A DNA stretch of 64,000 bases, taken from contig JAWNZC010000406.1 of the NCBI GenBank assembly GCA_035771165.1, forward strand, positions 3,939,501 to 4,003,500, given 5' to 3'. Position 1 is the stretch's first letter. The number at the start of each line of letters is the position of its first letter. Both the position numbers and the translations under genes were made by a program. This document shows positions 47,149 to 56,698 of this stretch, in pieces. Source of the DNA: Paragorgia papillata (lineage: Eukaryota > Cnidaria > Anthozoa > Scleralcyonacea > Coralliidae). The notes under the pieces are model-generated. The model saw only the letters and a list, made by a program, of their open reading frames with translations. It had not been told where the DNA came from and ran no database searches.

Positions 47149-50100
47149 GGGGAGGGGGGGGGGGGGGGCGGTGATGTGATTCAGCTACAAACGGTGGCAG
47201 GGGGCGGCTCATGTTTGATCCGCCTCTGACTCCACGCCTTGTTCGCTTTTTCAACCTCTGATCCGAAAGATAAAATGCTTCTTTCTTTTTCTTGTCGTTT
47301 GTTTTGGTTGAAAAGCCAACATGACAACATCACTTCGAATATCATTTTCCGCCATCTTGGATTTTTGCTAATTCCAGTAGCAAGTCGTAGGATTTTAAAA
47401 CCGCGTTCACACGAGTCCGATGCGAGTTGAAAACGGCGCTAAAAAGTCACAAAACGCCGTTGCGTTCACACGGCAACCGGATCGAAATTGTGTAAAAACG
47501 GCGCTCTAACCGGAGCGTTTTGAAAACGATTCCTAAACGGAGCGAGATGAAAACGAAACCCTTGGCGGTGTCGTGTGAACACAAGATCCGCCACTTTTTC
47601 GCTCCCCTTTACAGTACCCAGTTCCTAAATTTCAGCTCCTAACCAAACGGCTGGCGTATTTTTCAGCGATGGAAAACTTTATTTGTCTTCTCGACTTTGG
47701 AAAACTTCTGCTAAGAACTTGTGCTTGAACATTACACTGAACAATGTCTGGCCAGTGTAAATAGGAGAAGATTAAGTCAATAAGGAGAGTTCCTAATAGA
47801 AATACGGATTCGTGTGAACGTAACCTAAAACAAGTTTTAAAATCCCTGCCATTATTTTGTGTAGTGCATGGCTTGCAGCCGTCGTAAGAAAAACGTGGGG
47901 GTATCTATCATATACGACAATTGTAAGCAAAAATCGTACCGTGTAGATAGGCTTTTATAGTAACTATTATTGGACCTTACAAACTCATCTTGTCTTTTTG
48001 CGACTTTATCGCAGTTATCCAACTTGAGAGATCCTCCCAGGCCATGTCCAGTATAGCGTTGACTATATTCAGATTTTCCGTATACAGATTGTAGATTTTG
48101 CAGCACGTTGGCAGTCTTTTGCGAGACACTCAGACTTGACGGTTGGCCCCAAAAAGTATGTTTAGCGGGCGAGGGTGGAGACGGATAGAATTGTTGGCTA
48201 GAAAGTTCAGAGTTCTTTACCAGCTAAAAACAAAATATTAGTGAGATCCACGTTCAGTTTTTGTGTCTACTGCGCATGCGCTAGTGGATACATTGCTGTC
48301 GTGCGTGTAAGTTTAAGTTTAAGTTAACAAAAGAATGCCTTCGGAGCCAATCAAAACACAGAATTAAACGATTGACTGACGACAAGTATTTTAAGTATGA
48401 ATCGTTGTCAATTTTTAAATGTGATGTACTATAGACGTTGTTGGAATGATGATAAGTTTTTGAAAGCCTCTTAATGTCCACTGACAATCAAGCGAGTGTG
48501 CTGTGAAGTGTTTAATTAAAATGAACTGCATTTATGTCAGCGAGAATATTTCTTGATTATTAGACTTCGCCGTATATTGCTTCTTGCCAATCTCATGATG
48601 AATACTTATAAAATTAACAAATTAACAAATGCATGGTATATGCTTTATACGACTTTATTCACTCGTTAACTGACGTATCATAAACTGACTAGCTCACGGC
48701 TCGCTCATGCTTTGCTTCAGTTCGATGTATATATAATACATCACAAAAAATAGACACTGACAAAAAAATCCGCCCAGCAAAATTACTAACATTTCTATAG
48801 TTCGTAATTATTATCTATGTAATATGATGTTTGCGGGGATTTCTTTTGTTCTCACAGGTCCATTAACAACTAATATACCTCATTAGTATAAATACACAGG
48901 TGATTATAGAAAATCACGCGCGCTGATTGGTCGAGCTACTTCGGATTAATTCTCGATAATCACCTACAGCGTTTATTAAAAATGGCCGCCAGCCAAAGTT
49001 GTCAATGACAGACGAGGAAATTAACAATTTTAAAGAAAATGTTGTTCCTAAAAGTACGAAAATGTGTATTTATACTAAAACAATTATTCGCCTCAGGCTC
49101 AGTGAATATCGGTGAATAATAACCTCGACTTCGTCTCCGTTATTATACACCGATATTCACCTCTCCTTCGGCGAATAATTGTTAATTATATTCATTTTTA
49201 TTAATCCTACCTCCGTTGATGTCAAACCAGGTCTGATTAGAACCAATCATACCCGGTTTGACGTCAACGGAGGTGACAACAAAAGAAATTCCCGGAAACA
49301 AAAGAAATTCCCGCAAACAAAAGAAATTCCCGCAAACATGATATTACAAAGGAATAGCATAAAAAGAGGTGCATTAGCTATTAAACGTCCCGCTCGATTT
49401 GGGTCATTTAGTAAAATCTTACTAAATGACCCTCATCGAGCGGGACGTTTAATAGCTAATACACCTCTTTTTATGCTATTACTTATAATTATCATATGAA
49501 TATTGAAAATTAACATATTAATCAGTACCTGATTAAAGTTGTTACCATGCCATTGAAGAGTTTTTTTTACAGGATCATTAACAATTTCTAGAACTTCGCG
49601 TCGATATGGCGAGCCTCTTATTTTCTCAGCAACAACGAGATTCTCACGCGAGGAATAGCCAACGTCGCTTGGAGATTTCTGCTCAGGAAACACTGCTTTT
49701 CTAACCGTGTGAGAACTGTAAGGACGCTCAGCAGGAAAGGGAAGATCAATTTGAGCAATTCTAAAAAATAGTGTGAATGACTGAATATATATATATATAT
49801 ATATATTTATTATATAGCATGCTATCGTATATGAGCTTTTGCGTAATCTGATTGGTTCCCTACTACCAGGCTATCAGCTCATATCCTGCTAGTAGAGAAA
49901 AAAACAAGATGGCGGCATGTTTTTTTAAAACTTGCGGCTAGAGAAAGGAATCCAGTCCGGACTGTGATTGGCCAAGATTAGCTTCGGGTATGATCGGGAA
50001 AAAATAACATCGGAAGAAAATCGTATAGTATCGTAGTTCTTTCGGTATAATATTAATACGTTGGTGACTGTCAAGAACTAGAACTATACTTAGTGAAGAC

Positions 50101-50881
50101 TGGGTCCAAGTTAAAAATGAGTCAAAATATGGCTCGTTTTTTTGCAGCCAGGGCCATTTGTTCCCGCCATTTTGTTTTTGGCCGCCATCTTGGCCCAGCC
50201 CCCACAAATGGCCCTGGGGACGAGGTTGGCTAGCTAGGTCAGCAGGTGGCACGCTTTCTTTTAAACATTTCTAACTGGCCACCTCTGAGTGCCCTCTTGT
50301 TATATATAGAATGATTCTGCATATGCGCACGTTATAATATATTACATGTCTCAATATGTCAACCTTTCGATGTCTAACAAGCACTCATTTATATTTATTT
50401 TTGGAAGTACAGTGTTTTCTTTTTTTGGTACGACTAACGATAAATTATCGCGATAAATGATATGCATTTAACCTTTGTCAACTTTTTAAAATTGTTATAA
50501 AATATAAATTGTGAAAAGCTACGAACAAATTTTTAATTATCTTTACTGCATGTTATGGAAATAGAAGTGTTCCTGAAATAGTGTTGCAATTCATTTGCTC
50601 GTCTTGACCAATTTATTTTAAGAGGTTTATTTGGTAAATTCCTGTTTTGAATTTGATTGGTCTTTGATTTTTGACCGGCCAATAGGAGTCACAATTATTT
50701 AACCCTTGAGTAAAATCGTCTTTCGTTAGCCAGAGTAAAACTAATAAGTTCCCAAACGGCAACTGTGGCCAATAAAGGGTTAACCAAAACCTACCCGGTC
50801 AAATTTAAAAAAGGAACCTGTCTAACGACAATACGTTTATTATTGTCTTACCTGACATCAATTTCGTTACTATTTGGGACC
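45317..50881 (-). CDS. Unrecognised multi-exon protein, last four exons
   Basis: Minus-strand exons 50852-50881 (30-nt microexon), 49529-49760, 47981-48223, 45317-46027 join in phase to 404 residues plus stop; donors are GTAAG, GTACTG and GTAAGG. The 5-prime part is not resolved. Readable segments: VPNSNEIDVRIAQIDLPFP, YSSRENLVVAEKIRGSPYRR, VKKTLQWHGNNFNQ, SVYGKSEYSQRYTGHGLGG, TPRYENQFCSERN, LRDHLFRLQDNYSKSAASRQ, and the C terminus RRHVIPEVGCHSYYFHG. The many short Pro/Gly/aromatic motifs and the absence of a globular domain resemble ciliary or sperm microtubule-associated proteins, but I cannot name the family. KTVKF around exon 4 fits the RVxF docking motif for protein phosphatase 1 (inference). 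Introns contain several MITEs. Confidence 0.7.
46211..46455. mobile_element. MITE with GCGCGC ends
   Basis: GGTGAATTTCAGGGTATTGC and the inverted AACACCCTGAAACTCGCC, each continuing into GCGCGCGTCATTTTG-type sequence, flanked by TA. It is in the last intron of the 45-51 kb gene. Confidence 0.75.
47075..47142 (+). repeat. (CT)n microsatellite and G-run
   Basis: About 34 CT units, followed at 47152-47169 by a run of G. Inside the TIR element. Confidence 0.95.
47403..47824. mobile_element. Nested element with GTTCACACGA ends
   Basis: GCGTTCACACGAGTCCG at the left and CGGATTCGTGTGAACG at the right are inverted. The interior has AAACGGCGCT repeats. Nested in 46984-47955. Confidence 0.6.
48265..48325 (+). 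repeat. Copy of the CATGCGC/TGCTGTCGTGCGTG block
   Basis: TACTGCGCATGCGCTAGTGG and ATACATTGCTGTCGTGCGTG match 30922-30962; here it is followed by three AAGTTT/AAGTT units instead of GGTGA. Confidence 0.7.
48880..49190 (-). mobile_element. MITE-B-type element (ATTCGCCGAAGG core)
   Basis: On the minus strand TTAACAATTATTCGCCGAAG ... GAATAATTGTTTTAGTATA, then a short body and the other end with ACCAATCAGCGCGCGTGATT. Compact at about 310 bp, in the intron between exons 49529 and 48223. Confidence 0.7.
49205..49340. repeat. Hairpin plus AAAGAAATTCCCG triplication
   Basis: ACCTCCGTTGATGTCAAACC is mirrored by GGTTTGACGTCAACGGAGGT, followed by three direct copies of CAAAAGAAATTCCCG. Confidence 0.75.
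49341..49495. mobile_element. Fully palindromic element, ATTACAAAGGAATAGCATAA ends
   Basis: GAATAGCATAAAAAGAGGTG is mirrored by CACCTCTTTTTATGCTATTA, and the core GTCCCGCTCGATTTGGGTCA/GAGCGGGAC meets at AAAATCTT. The outer ends match the element at 52508-52672, but the core does not. Confidence 0.75.
49808..49935 (-). mobile_element. MITE-A copy 4 (one end)
   Basis: TTATTATATAGCATGCTATC through ACAAGATGGCGGCATG, matching one terminus of MITE-A. The rest is missing. Confidence 0.75.
49936..50851. other. Intron sequence, no feature recognised
   Basis: An open frame on the minus strand (49938-50252) has no motif. A remnant of the AACCCTTT family is at about 50700-50785. Confidence 0.35.
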
Positions 50882-51117
50882 CTATTTAAATAGAAAAGAA
50901 AGTAAATATATATGATTATTGTCAATCAACTAATGTATTTACAAATAAATATATTAATATTTGAATGAATTAAATGTCTGAAAAACAGCAGCAAGATCTG
51001 ACTTTATTCATAAAGATAGCTCAGTCCATTTATTTATATAAACTATAAAAATTTTTAACTACTTATTTTTGTGTTGGGTATATAAATCCAAACCAGCCTT
51101 ACTGGTTTATAGTAAGG

Positions 51118-51395
51118 TTTGATATACTGCCGAAACAGAGAACGTATAGGAGTCTAACGTTTCGAGCGAAGGCCTTTCGTCAGACATCGAAACGTAAAGA
51201 TTGTAAACAAAACAGCAAACTTATATAGGAAAGATAATCATGTGACAAAAAAAATAGCAAATCATATCAAAATGACAATAACAAATCGGTAATAAGATGC
51301 GGAAAATTAGCCAATCGGATAAAATCCTTACTATATTTCGATTGTTGTTTCAACACTCCCTACGCAGCACACTACTTTTATCTTACTGGTTTATA
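51118..51395. repeat. Copy of the CTGACGA...GAAA retroelement repeat
   Basis: TGATATACTGCCGAAACAGA, GAACGTATAGG, TCTAACGTTTCGAGCGAAGG, TCAGACA, then a 150-bp body and TATTTCGATTGTTGTTTCAA. Same family as 12340-12540. Confidence 0.65.
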
Positions 51396-51593
51396 TGTGT
51401 TTGACAACAATGTTAATCTACATCACTAATTGTTCTATGGTTTTCCAATTTCGGGGTAAAAATCTTCAGATTTAATAAAACCCAGAACCTTGTATTGGTG
51501 TACAATGTACTGTCATTAGTAAATAGTAATTAGAGATGTTTATTGTCAACTAATAAAATGCTTTCATAACTTGATTTTTTTTTAGATTCTGAC

Positions 51594-51647
51594 CACTGAT
51601 CTCAAATAATATACTCAGTATAATGAGTATATTATTTGAGATCAGTG
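51594..51647. mobile_element. 54-bp perfect-hairpin element with 8-bp duplication
   Basis: Arms of 24 nt (51594-51617 and 51624-51647), starting CACTGATCTCAAATAATATA, are perfect complements around a 6-nt loop. The flanks are the identical 8-mer ATTCTGAC (51586-51593 and 51648-51655). Confidence 0.8.
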
Positions 51648-51834
51648 ATTCTGACTCACGGTTGAGTGTCCTATTTTGCAGAGTTTTTGCCATAAATCGT
51701 CCGCTAGCCTTCTCTACATGAGATATCACTTTAGTTGAACACTCAAATCAAACGTCAATTATTTTATTAATATCACGGCCACCTCAGTTTTCATTGTTTC
51801 CACACGCACATTTAATATCGAAATAACCCGATGC

Positions 51835-52215
51835 ATAAAGATGAGGTACGATTAGTAACTAATCATACCTAATCTTTATGCATCAGGTACGATTAGTAAC
51901 TAATCATATCTAATTGTTTATGCACAAGGTACGATTCCCGTGAATTTGCAATAGGCAATATCATTGCCCAATGCAACGGGACCTTGCCTAAAACATTTCG
52001 AGTAGAGTACACTGGTAGCGCCCCCAATCGAGAAGTAGAGACAAGTGTTTGCCTATCTCGAAGTAAGTTCGCTGAATCCGCTTGTAACGGCAGCGCCCTA
52101 AACGAAAGCAAACTTTCATTGTGTTACTGGTTTGTTATCTCAAGAATTTATTACAGTTTGCCTAGAACATAAAATGTGGGACTAATAATAAATCAATGCG
52201 CATGTCTTTACACTG
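51835..52215. repeat. Tandem GGTACGATTAGTAACTAATCAT repeat and flank
   Basis: Three diverging units of GGTACGATTAGTAACTAATC separated by TTTATGCA. Further right AAAATGTGGGACTAATAATA matches 7475. Confidence 0.65.
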
Positions 52216-52507
52216 TTGTTGTTTTTATAGACAACTATCTAATATTAGTTTATGTGCGTGAGTTTACATTAGGTCAATGGTAACCATTGAACCGATCATA
52301 TACATGTATTGTTATTTAAAAGCGCTTGTAATATATTTACAGATATATAGATATATAAATGGCTATTGCATTTCAAATAAAGATAGTTACCGTAAAAAAT
52401 TGTCAGCCTTTACACACACGATAGATTGCCATGTTTGGATGTCGGTTTTATGCCAGATACATTCCCTCGGGCTTCGCCCTTGGGACTTTTACTCTCCTTC
52501 TTCCTCG

Positions 52508-52672
52508 GTAACCGTAATATTACAAAGTGATAGCATAACATATTGGTTGATTAGTAATTAAATATCTCTCAAGCCTTGGGAGGTTTAGTAAAAGTCCCTC
52601 GGGCCTCCCTCGGCTTTCGGGTACATTTAATCACTAATCAACCATAGTTATGCTATTACTTATAATTATTAT
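52508..52672. mobile_element. Palindromic element, core differs from 49341-49495
   Basis: ATATTACAAAGTGATAGCAT ... TATGCTATTACTTATAATTA ends. The interior hairpin pairs TTGGTTGATTAGTAATTAAA with TTTAATCACTAATCAACCA, around CCTCGGGCCTCCCTCGG. Confidence 0.7.
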
Positions 52673-52782
52673 TCATTTAAATTTTTTTCAAATTCTAAGC
52701 CGCGAGAGTATACAACTTTTGTGATATATAATCTTCTGAAATATTTGAAATTTATGCAAGAATTCTTACCGTGGGTTCATAC

Positions 52783-53121
52783 CACTGACCTATATATATA
52801 ATTGAACTGCAGTGCCTTGTATCAATGACTGGCATAAAATGGATCTGGTCAAGTCTGATCTACGCGGTCTGGTCAAGTCTACGCGGTCTGGTCAAGTCTG
52901 ATCTGGTCAAAAGACTGCGTAGGAGGCCAGCGCCTCCTAATAAATGAATATATAACTAAATTGATCGGCCTGCGAGCGCCGCTGAGCCCACAGTCAAGTG
53001 AACACAATGGCCAGAATAAGGTCAGAGGTTTCTACCATGAGAGAAAAGACACGTATTTCCGCCATCTTTGTTCGGTCACTTTTTCAACAAGACCCGCAGT
53101 CCAGTTATATATAGGTCAGTG
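52783..53121. mobile_element. hAT-like MITE with perfect 8-bp duplication
   Basis: Ends CACTGACCTATATATA and TATATATAGGTCAGTG, flanked by the identical GTTCATAC (52775-52782 and 53122-53129). The interior holds CGGTCTGGTCAAGTCT-type direct repeats. 339 bp. Confidence 0.85.
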
Positions 53122-53403
53122 GTTCATACTGAAGTATATAGTAAGTATGCAATATGAGGTATTGTTACTGCCTGAGATGTAAGTCTTTCTGAAGCCTAGA
53201 GCACGCCCTTATTGTTATTGACTATACTTTTACTTAATCAGTGTTAGCTTACTTTATGTTAAACAAAAAGCGTAAACCGGCTAGTTTACGTTCTTGCATA
53301 CTTACAGTTCATCTGTAGGTCTGACATCACTTTTCTTCAGGCTAGTGATATTGTACAGAGCCTTTACGGGAAGTACTCTGTGATATGGAAAAAATCATTG
53401 TTT

Positions 53404-53407
<4 letters not shown>

Positions 53408-53442
<35 letters not shown>

Positions 53443-53472
53443 GTTGTTGTTGTTGTTGTTATTGTTGTTGTT
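53408..53472 (+). repeat. (ATT)n-(GTT)n microsatellite
   Basis: An ATT run passes directly into a GTT run. Confidence 0.95.
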
Positions 53473-53557
53473 GTTTCACGGTAAAGATGTAGATACCGGC
53501 GTTTTATCCTCACTGACAGGTTTATTTAACTTAAGCCAGTGAGTACTTCTGACGTTC

Positions 53558-53607
53558 TTCAATTCATCGACAGTACCTTTCGGAGAAGGTACTGTCGATG
53601 AATTGAA
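53558..53607. repeat. Perfect 22-bp hairpin
   Basis: TTCAATTCATCGACAGTACC continuing TT (53558-53579) is exactly complementary to 53586-53607, around the loop TCGGAG. No target duplication. A minus-strand open frame (ELKNVRSTHWLKLNKPVSED) starts in its right arm and may be a lost or real exon. Confidence 0.85.
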
Positions 53608-54139
53608 ATTATTATTATTATTATAAATTATTATTATTATTATTATTATTATCCAGCCTAACGCATCCACTATTCATCTATCCTTCCATCCTATCCATTT
53701 ACCTACTCATCCATTCAAGTGGAAATTATGAAGTGGAAAACCGGCTTAACCCTTACAATCCTAAAGGCCAATGACGAGTAAAATACAAAAAGAGAATTCC
53801 GGGTTGAGAAGATTAATTAAGATAGAGTGTTTTCACCTGGCGTATGAAAGTTCTCCGCCACCAAAATGCAAGTGACTTTTGTCCAAGTGAGATTGCTCGA
53901 CCTTTTGATTCTTGGTCTGCGTCGATTCTAACAAACCACGATGAAGTCGACTGCTTCCCCATTTGGGCTTCACTAGGCGAATGGCTTGATCACGAAGGAA
54001 ATGATTGTAGCTATATTAAAACCAGAAAAAAGAAATAATTAATTTTACACCCAATTGCGATGGACAGAGTATAGTCAGTATAGTATATAGAAGGCTTTCA
54101 AAATGTCGTTATTTCTACATTGCGTTACAGAGCCCTTTT

Positions 54140-54330
54140 AAAGATTTTCCCATGGAGGCCGTTCACTAAATGGAACTGTTCAAGTGGGGTCAGGGAGCAT
54201 GCTCTCCCGGAAATTTTTGAAATTTCGAGTCTCGGAAATGCCATTTCCTGCATTCTGAGGAGTGACTTTTAGGGACACTGAACGTCATAAAATATCATTA
54301 TATACTGTAGTTGAAATACAACACATTTCT
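54140..54330 (+). mobile_element. hAT-like terminal region, related to 23125-25403
   Basis: GGGGTCAGGGAGCATGCTCTCCCGG, then GAAATTTTGAAATTTCGAGT and GGAAATGCCATTTCCTGCAT, matches the left end of the hAT-like element at about 23220-23300. Confidence 0.65.
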
Positions 54331-54486
54331 GATTGTTTTGTGTCAGAATTATTCATCAGCATGCCTAGAAAACACTGAAGTACGAACAACAAATTATTAA
54401 TGTTTTTTTATACGTTATTAGTGTTTTCAGCTTGAGTTGGTAAAGTTTTTTTCGTATGTTTTTTTTTTGCTGTACAAGCAGAGCTG

Positions 54487-54600
54487 TCATAAGTAAACTC
54501 AGAGAAAAACTCTGAGCTCCAGACGGGACTGGAACCCACGACCCTCCGAACGTCCGCCAGCTGGACGTTCTGTCACTGTAATTCTGTCATTCATTTATAG
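54487..54600 (-). mobile_element. tRNA-derived SINE-like fragment
   Basis: The minus strand carries GGGTCGTGGGTTCCAGTCCC, a B-box-like polymerase III promoter, followed by GAGCTCAGAGTTTTTCTCTG. No clear A box or full cloverleaf, so a SINE fragment rather than a tRNA. Confidence 0.5.
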
Positions 54601-55009
54601 GCACATGCATTAATTTTAGATTTATAGTGGTGATATTTCACCAATATAATAGGAATGCTGGACAAGATTATTTCTCAGCCTTCACTGTTTACTTTCAATA
54701 TGGAAAATGTTGTGAGGAGCAATCAAAACGATTTTTGGTCACCACATAATACATCTTATCAGAGTAAAGTTGGATATACGTATGAATTAATAAGTTGAGC
54801 AAATCGTAGCTGAGTCCGAAATTCCCCTGTTGTAAATTTACTTCAGCAAAAAGGGACAATTCTTTGGGTGCTCAATACAACCCATGTCCTTTCTGTATTA
54901 AAAATGCTACTAAAAATATATGCTACTAAAAATATATTATTTGGGAATTACGAGCCTCTTCAGTGCAACCCCAGGGCTGTCGCTCATAACCTACATATAT
55001 AGCCTATGG

Positions 55010-55165
55010 ATGTTTTTCACTCACGTGATCTGTGGCTTTATTGGTGTGGTGAAACAATACGAAATGTTTGAATAAGAATAGAGTTAAATTCCCATAGGAT
55101 AAAGATGATATACCAATATGGCCGCCATTTCATTGTTTTGGTTGCCCAATATATGGCCGCCGTGA
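55010..55165 (-). repeat. Reverse copy of the GGCGGCCATATTGG repeat
   Basis: Shares AATAGAGTTAAATTCCCATA and ATATGGCCGCCATTTCATTG with 6225-6345 in reverse orientation. Confidence 0.65.
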
Positions 55166-55412
55166 CGTCAGATAAAAATGGGTAAATGCGCATGCGCCAC
55201 TGATCTGTTACAATAATTTCAAACGCCTCTAATGAAACTCTATTATGATTCTATGAAGCTTTGAAGAAGCCTGGCCATGCTCTTTGACGAACTTTTTTAA
55301 CATACAATTTCTATTTTTGATAACATATTCGAATCATAGAAGTAAATAAACTTTTCCATTTCGTTGTTATTCATGAGTTTGTTTAGCCAGCCAAAACTGA
55401 AGTGTTAGGTAT

Positions 55413-55728
55413 ACGCTAAACGTCGCACAATAGACGACACACGAATTAAATTCGTCTCGGCAATTAAATTCGTTTGAGTCAGACGGATAATGCGACGATA
55501 ATGCGTGTTCAAGTTACACGACGAATTATCGTCGCGTCGAATTAAAGGTTTCTCTTCTGTCTGTGACAATTCGGCGCCATGTTTTCAAGAGGTCGTTTTC
55601 AGGCTCCACGAGTGACGAGTCCAAGTAAACACAATTAAATTCTACTGAAATATTCCATGTTTAACTCGACGTCGCATTAAATTCGTCTGAATTAAATTCG
55701 TCTATTGCGCGACGGACGTTCAGCACAG
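55413..55728 (-). mobile_element. Harbinger-like MITE copy 2
   Basis: ACGCTAAACGTCGCACAATAG at the left and CGTCTATTGCGCGACGGACG at the right. The interior matches the reverse complement of 2321-2720 with a deletion. Confidence 0.7.
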
Positions 55729-56243
55729 AAGTAAATAATCTTTTTCATTTCGATGTTAGCTAACCAAAACTGAAGCGTTAAGAAGCCTGTATGAATTATG
55801 AATTAGCATCTTTTATAGCTGTTGTCATTAGTTGGTTACACACGCACGCATAAATATATAGTCAATATACATTTATCGACCATGCATGCATCTATGTGTA
55901 TATAAACCAAGACAAAAACTTTTGTGCCATTGTGGGTCTCAAAAATTTTAACATGAGTAGAGAAAGCTGTAGTTCAGTCCTACTTTCCTCCCCTTGTGTT
56001 TTCTCCGGACAGTTGAGTTAGGTCACTTAAGAAGAAATCATGTAGACTTTAGAGGGTTGCATGACGTCACTCAGTTACTGACTTCTTGCAGGCAGCTGCA
56101 TTAAGCCTGCGTGTTCAGTTCCATTTACAGTCTCAACAATGATGAGTCGGGATCTATCTTTGCGACCGCAAAACAACTTTGCCACCAGCAAAGAAGTGGC
56201 GACTCAGTTTTTACTAGCGGCAACATTTATAGCCATTGTAAAG
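55729..56243. other. Intergenic or intron, no feature recognised
   Basis: A short open frame from 56111 (plus) runs into the TA repeat and is not supported. Confidence 0.35.
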
Positions 56244-56256
56244 CGTATATATATAT

Positions 56257-56340
<84 letters not shown>

Positions 56341-56352
56341 TATATATATATT
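56244..56352. repeat. (TA)n microsatellite
   Basis: About 105 bp of TA with two small interruptions. Confidence 0.95.
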
Positions 56353-56454
56353 TGTTGATAAACTTCTGTTATACAATACAGATAGAATAGTGTCCTAAAG
56401 ATCTGTTGTATGATGAAAAAAGCTCCTGTCCATAACGTTTTGATATAAAATAAT

Positions 56455-56566
<112 letters not shown>

Positions 56567-56698
56567 AATCTATTTGGGGGGCTATTTTAGGGAACTGGCT
56601 CAAGGTAATTTGCTCGGTGATGAAGCCAAAAACACACAACCTAAACCTGTTCCACAATTATAAACAGTATATTACAGTACATTTCCAGATATACTTAC

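Larger units (their letters stand above)
46984..47955. mobile_element. TIR element AAAGGCCTATCTACACG
   Basis: Left AAAGGCCTATCTACACGATA continuing CGATTTTTGCTTGCAATTG; right is its near-perfect complement ending GTGTAGATAGGCTTT. Inside lie a (CT)n run, a G-run and a second nested TIR element. It ends 26 bp before the exon at 47981. Confidence 0.75.

Noticed and set aside
53844..54038. 64-codon frame with FPIWASLGEWLDHEGND
   Set aside because: Looks slightly coding-like, but there is no partner exon or family; left as a note.
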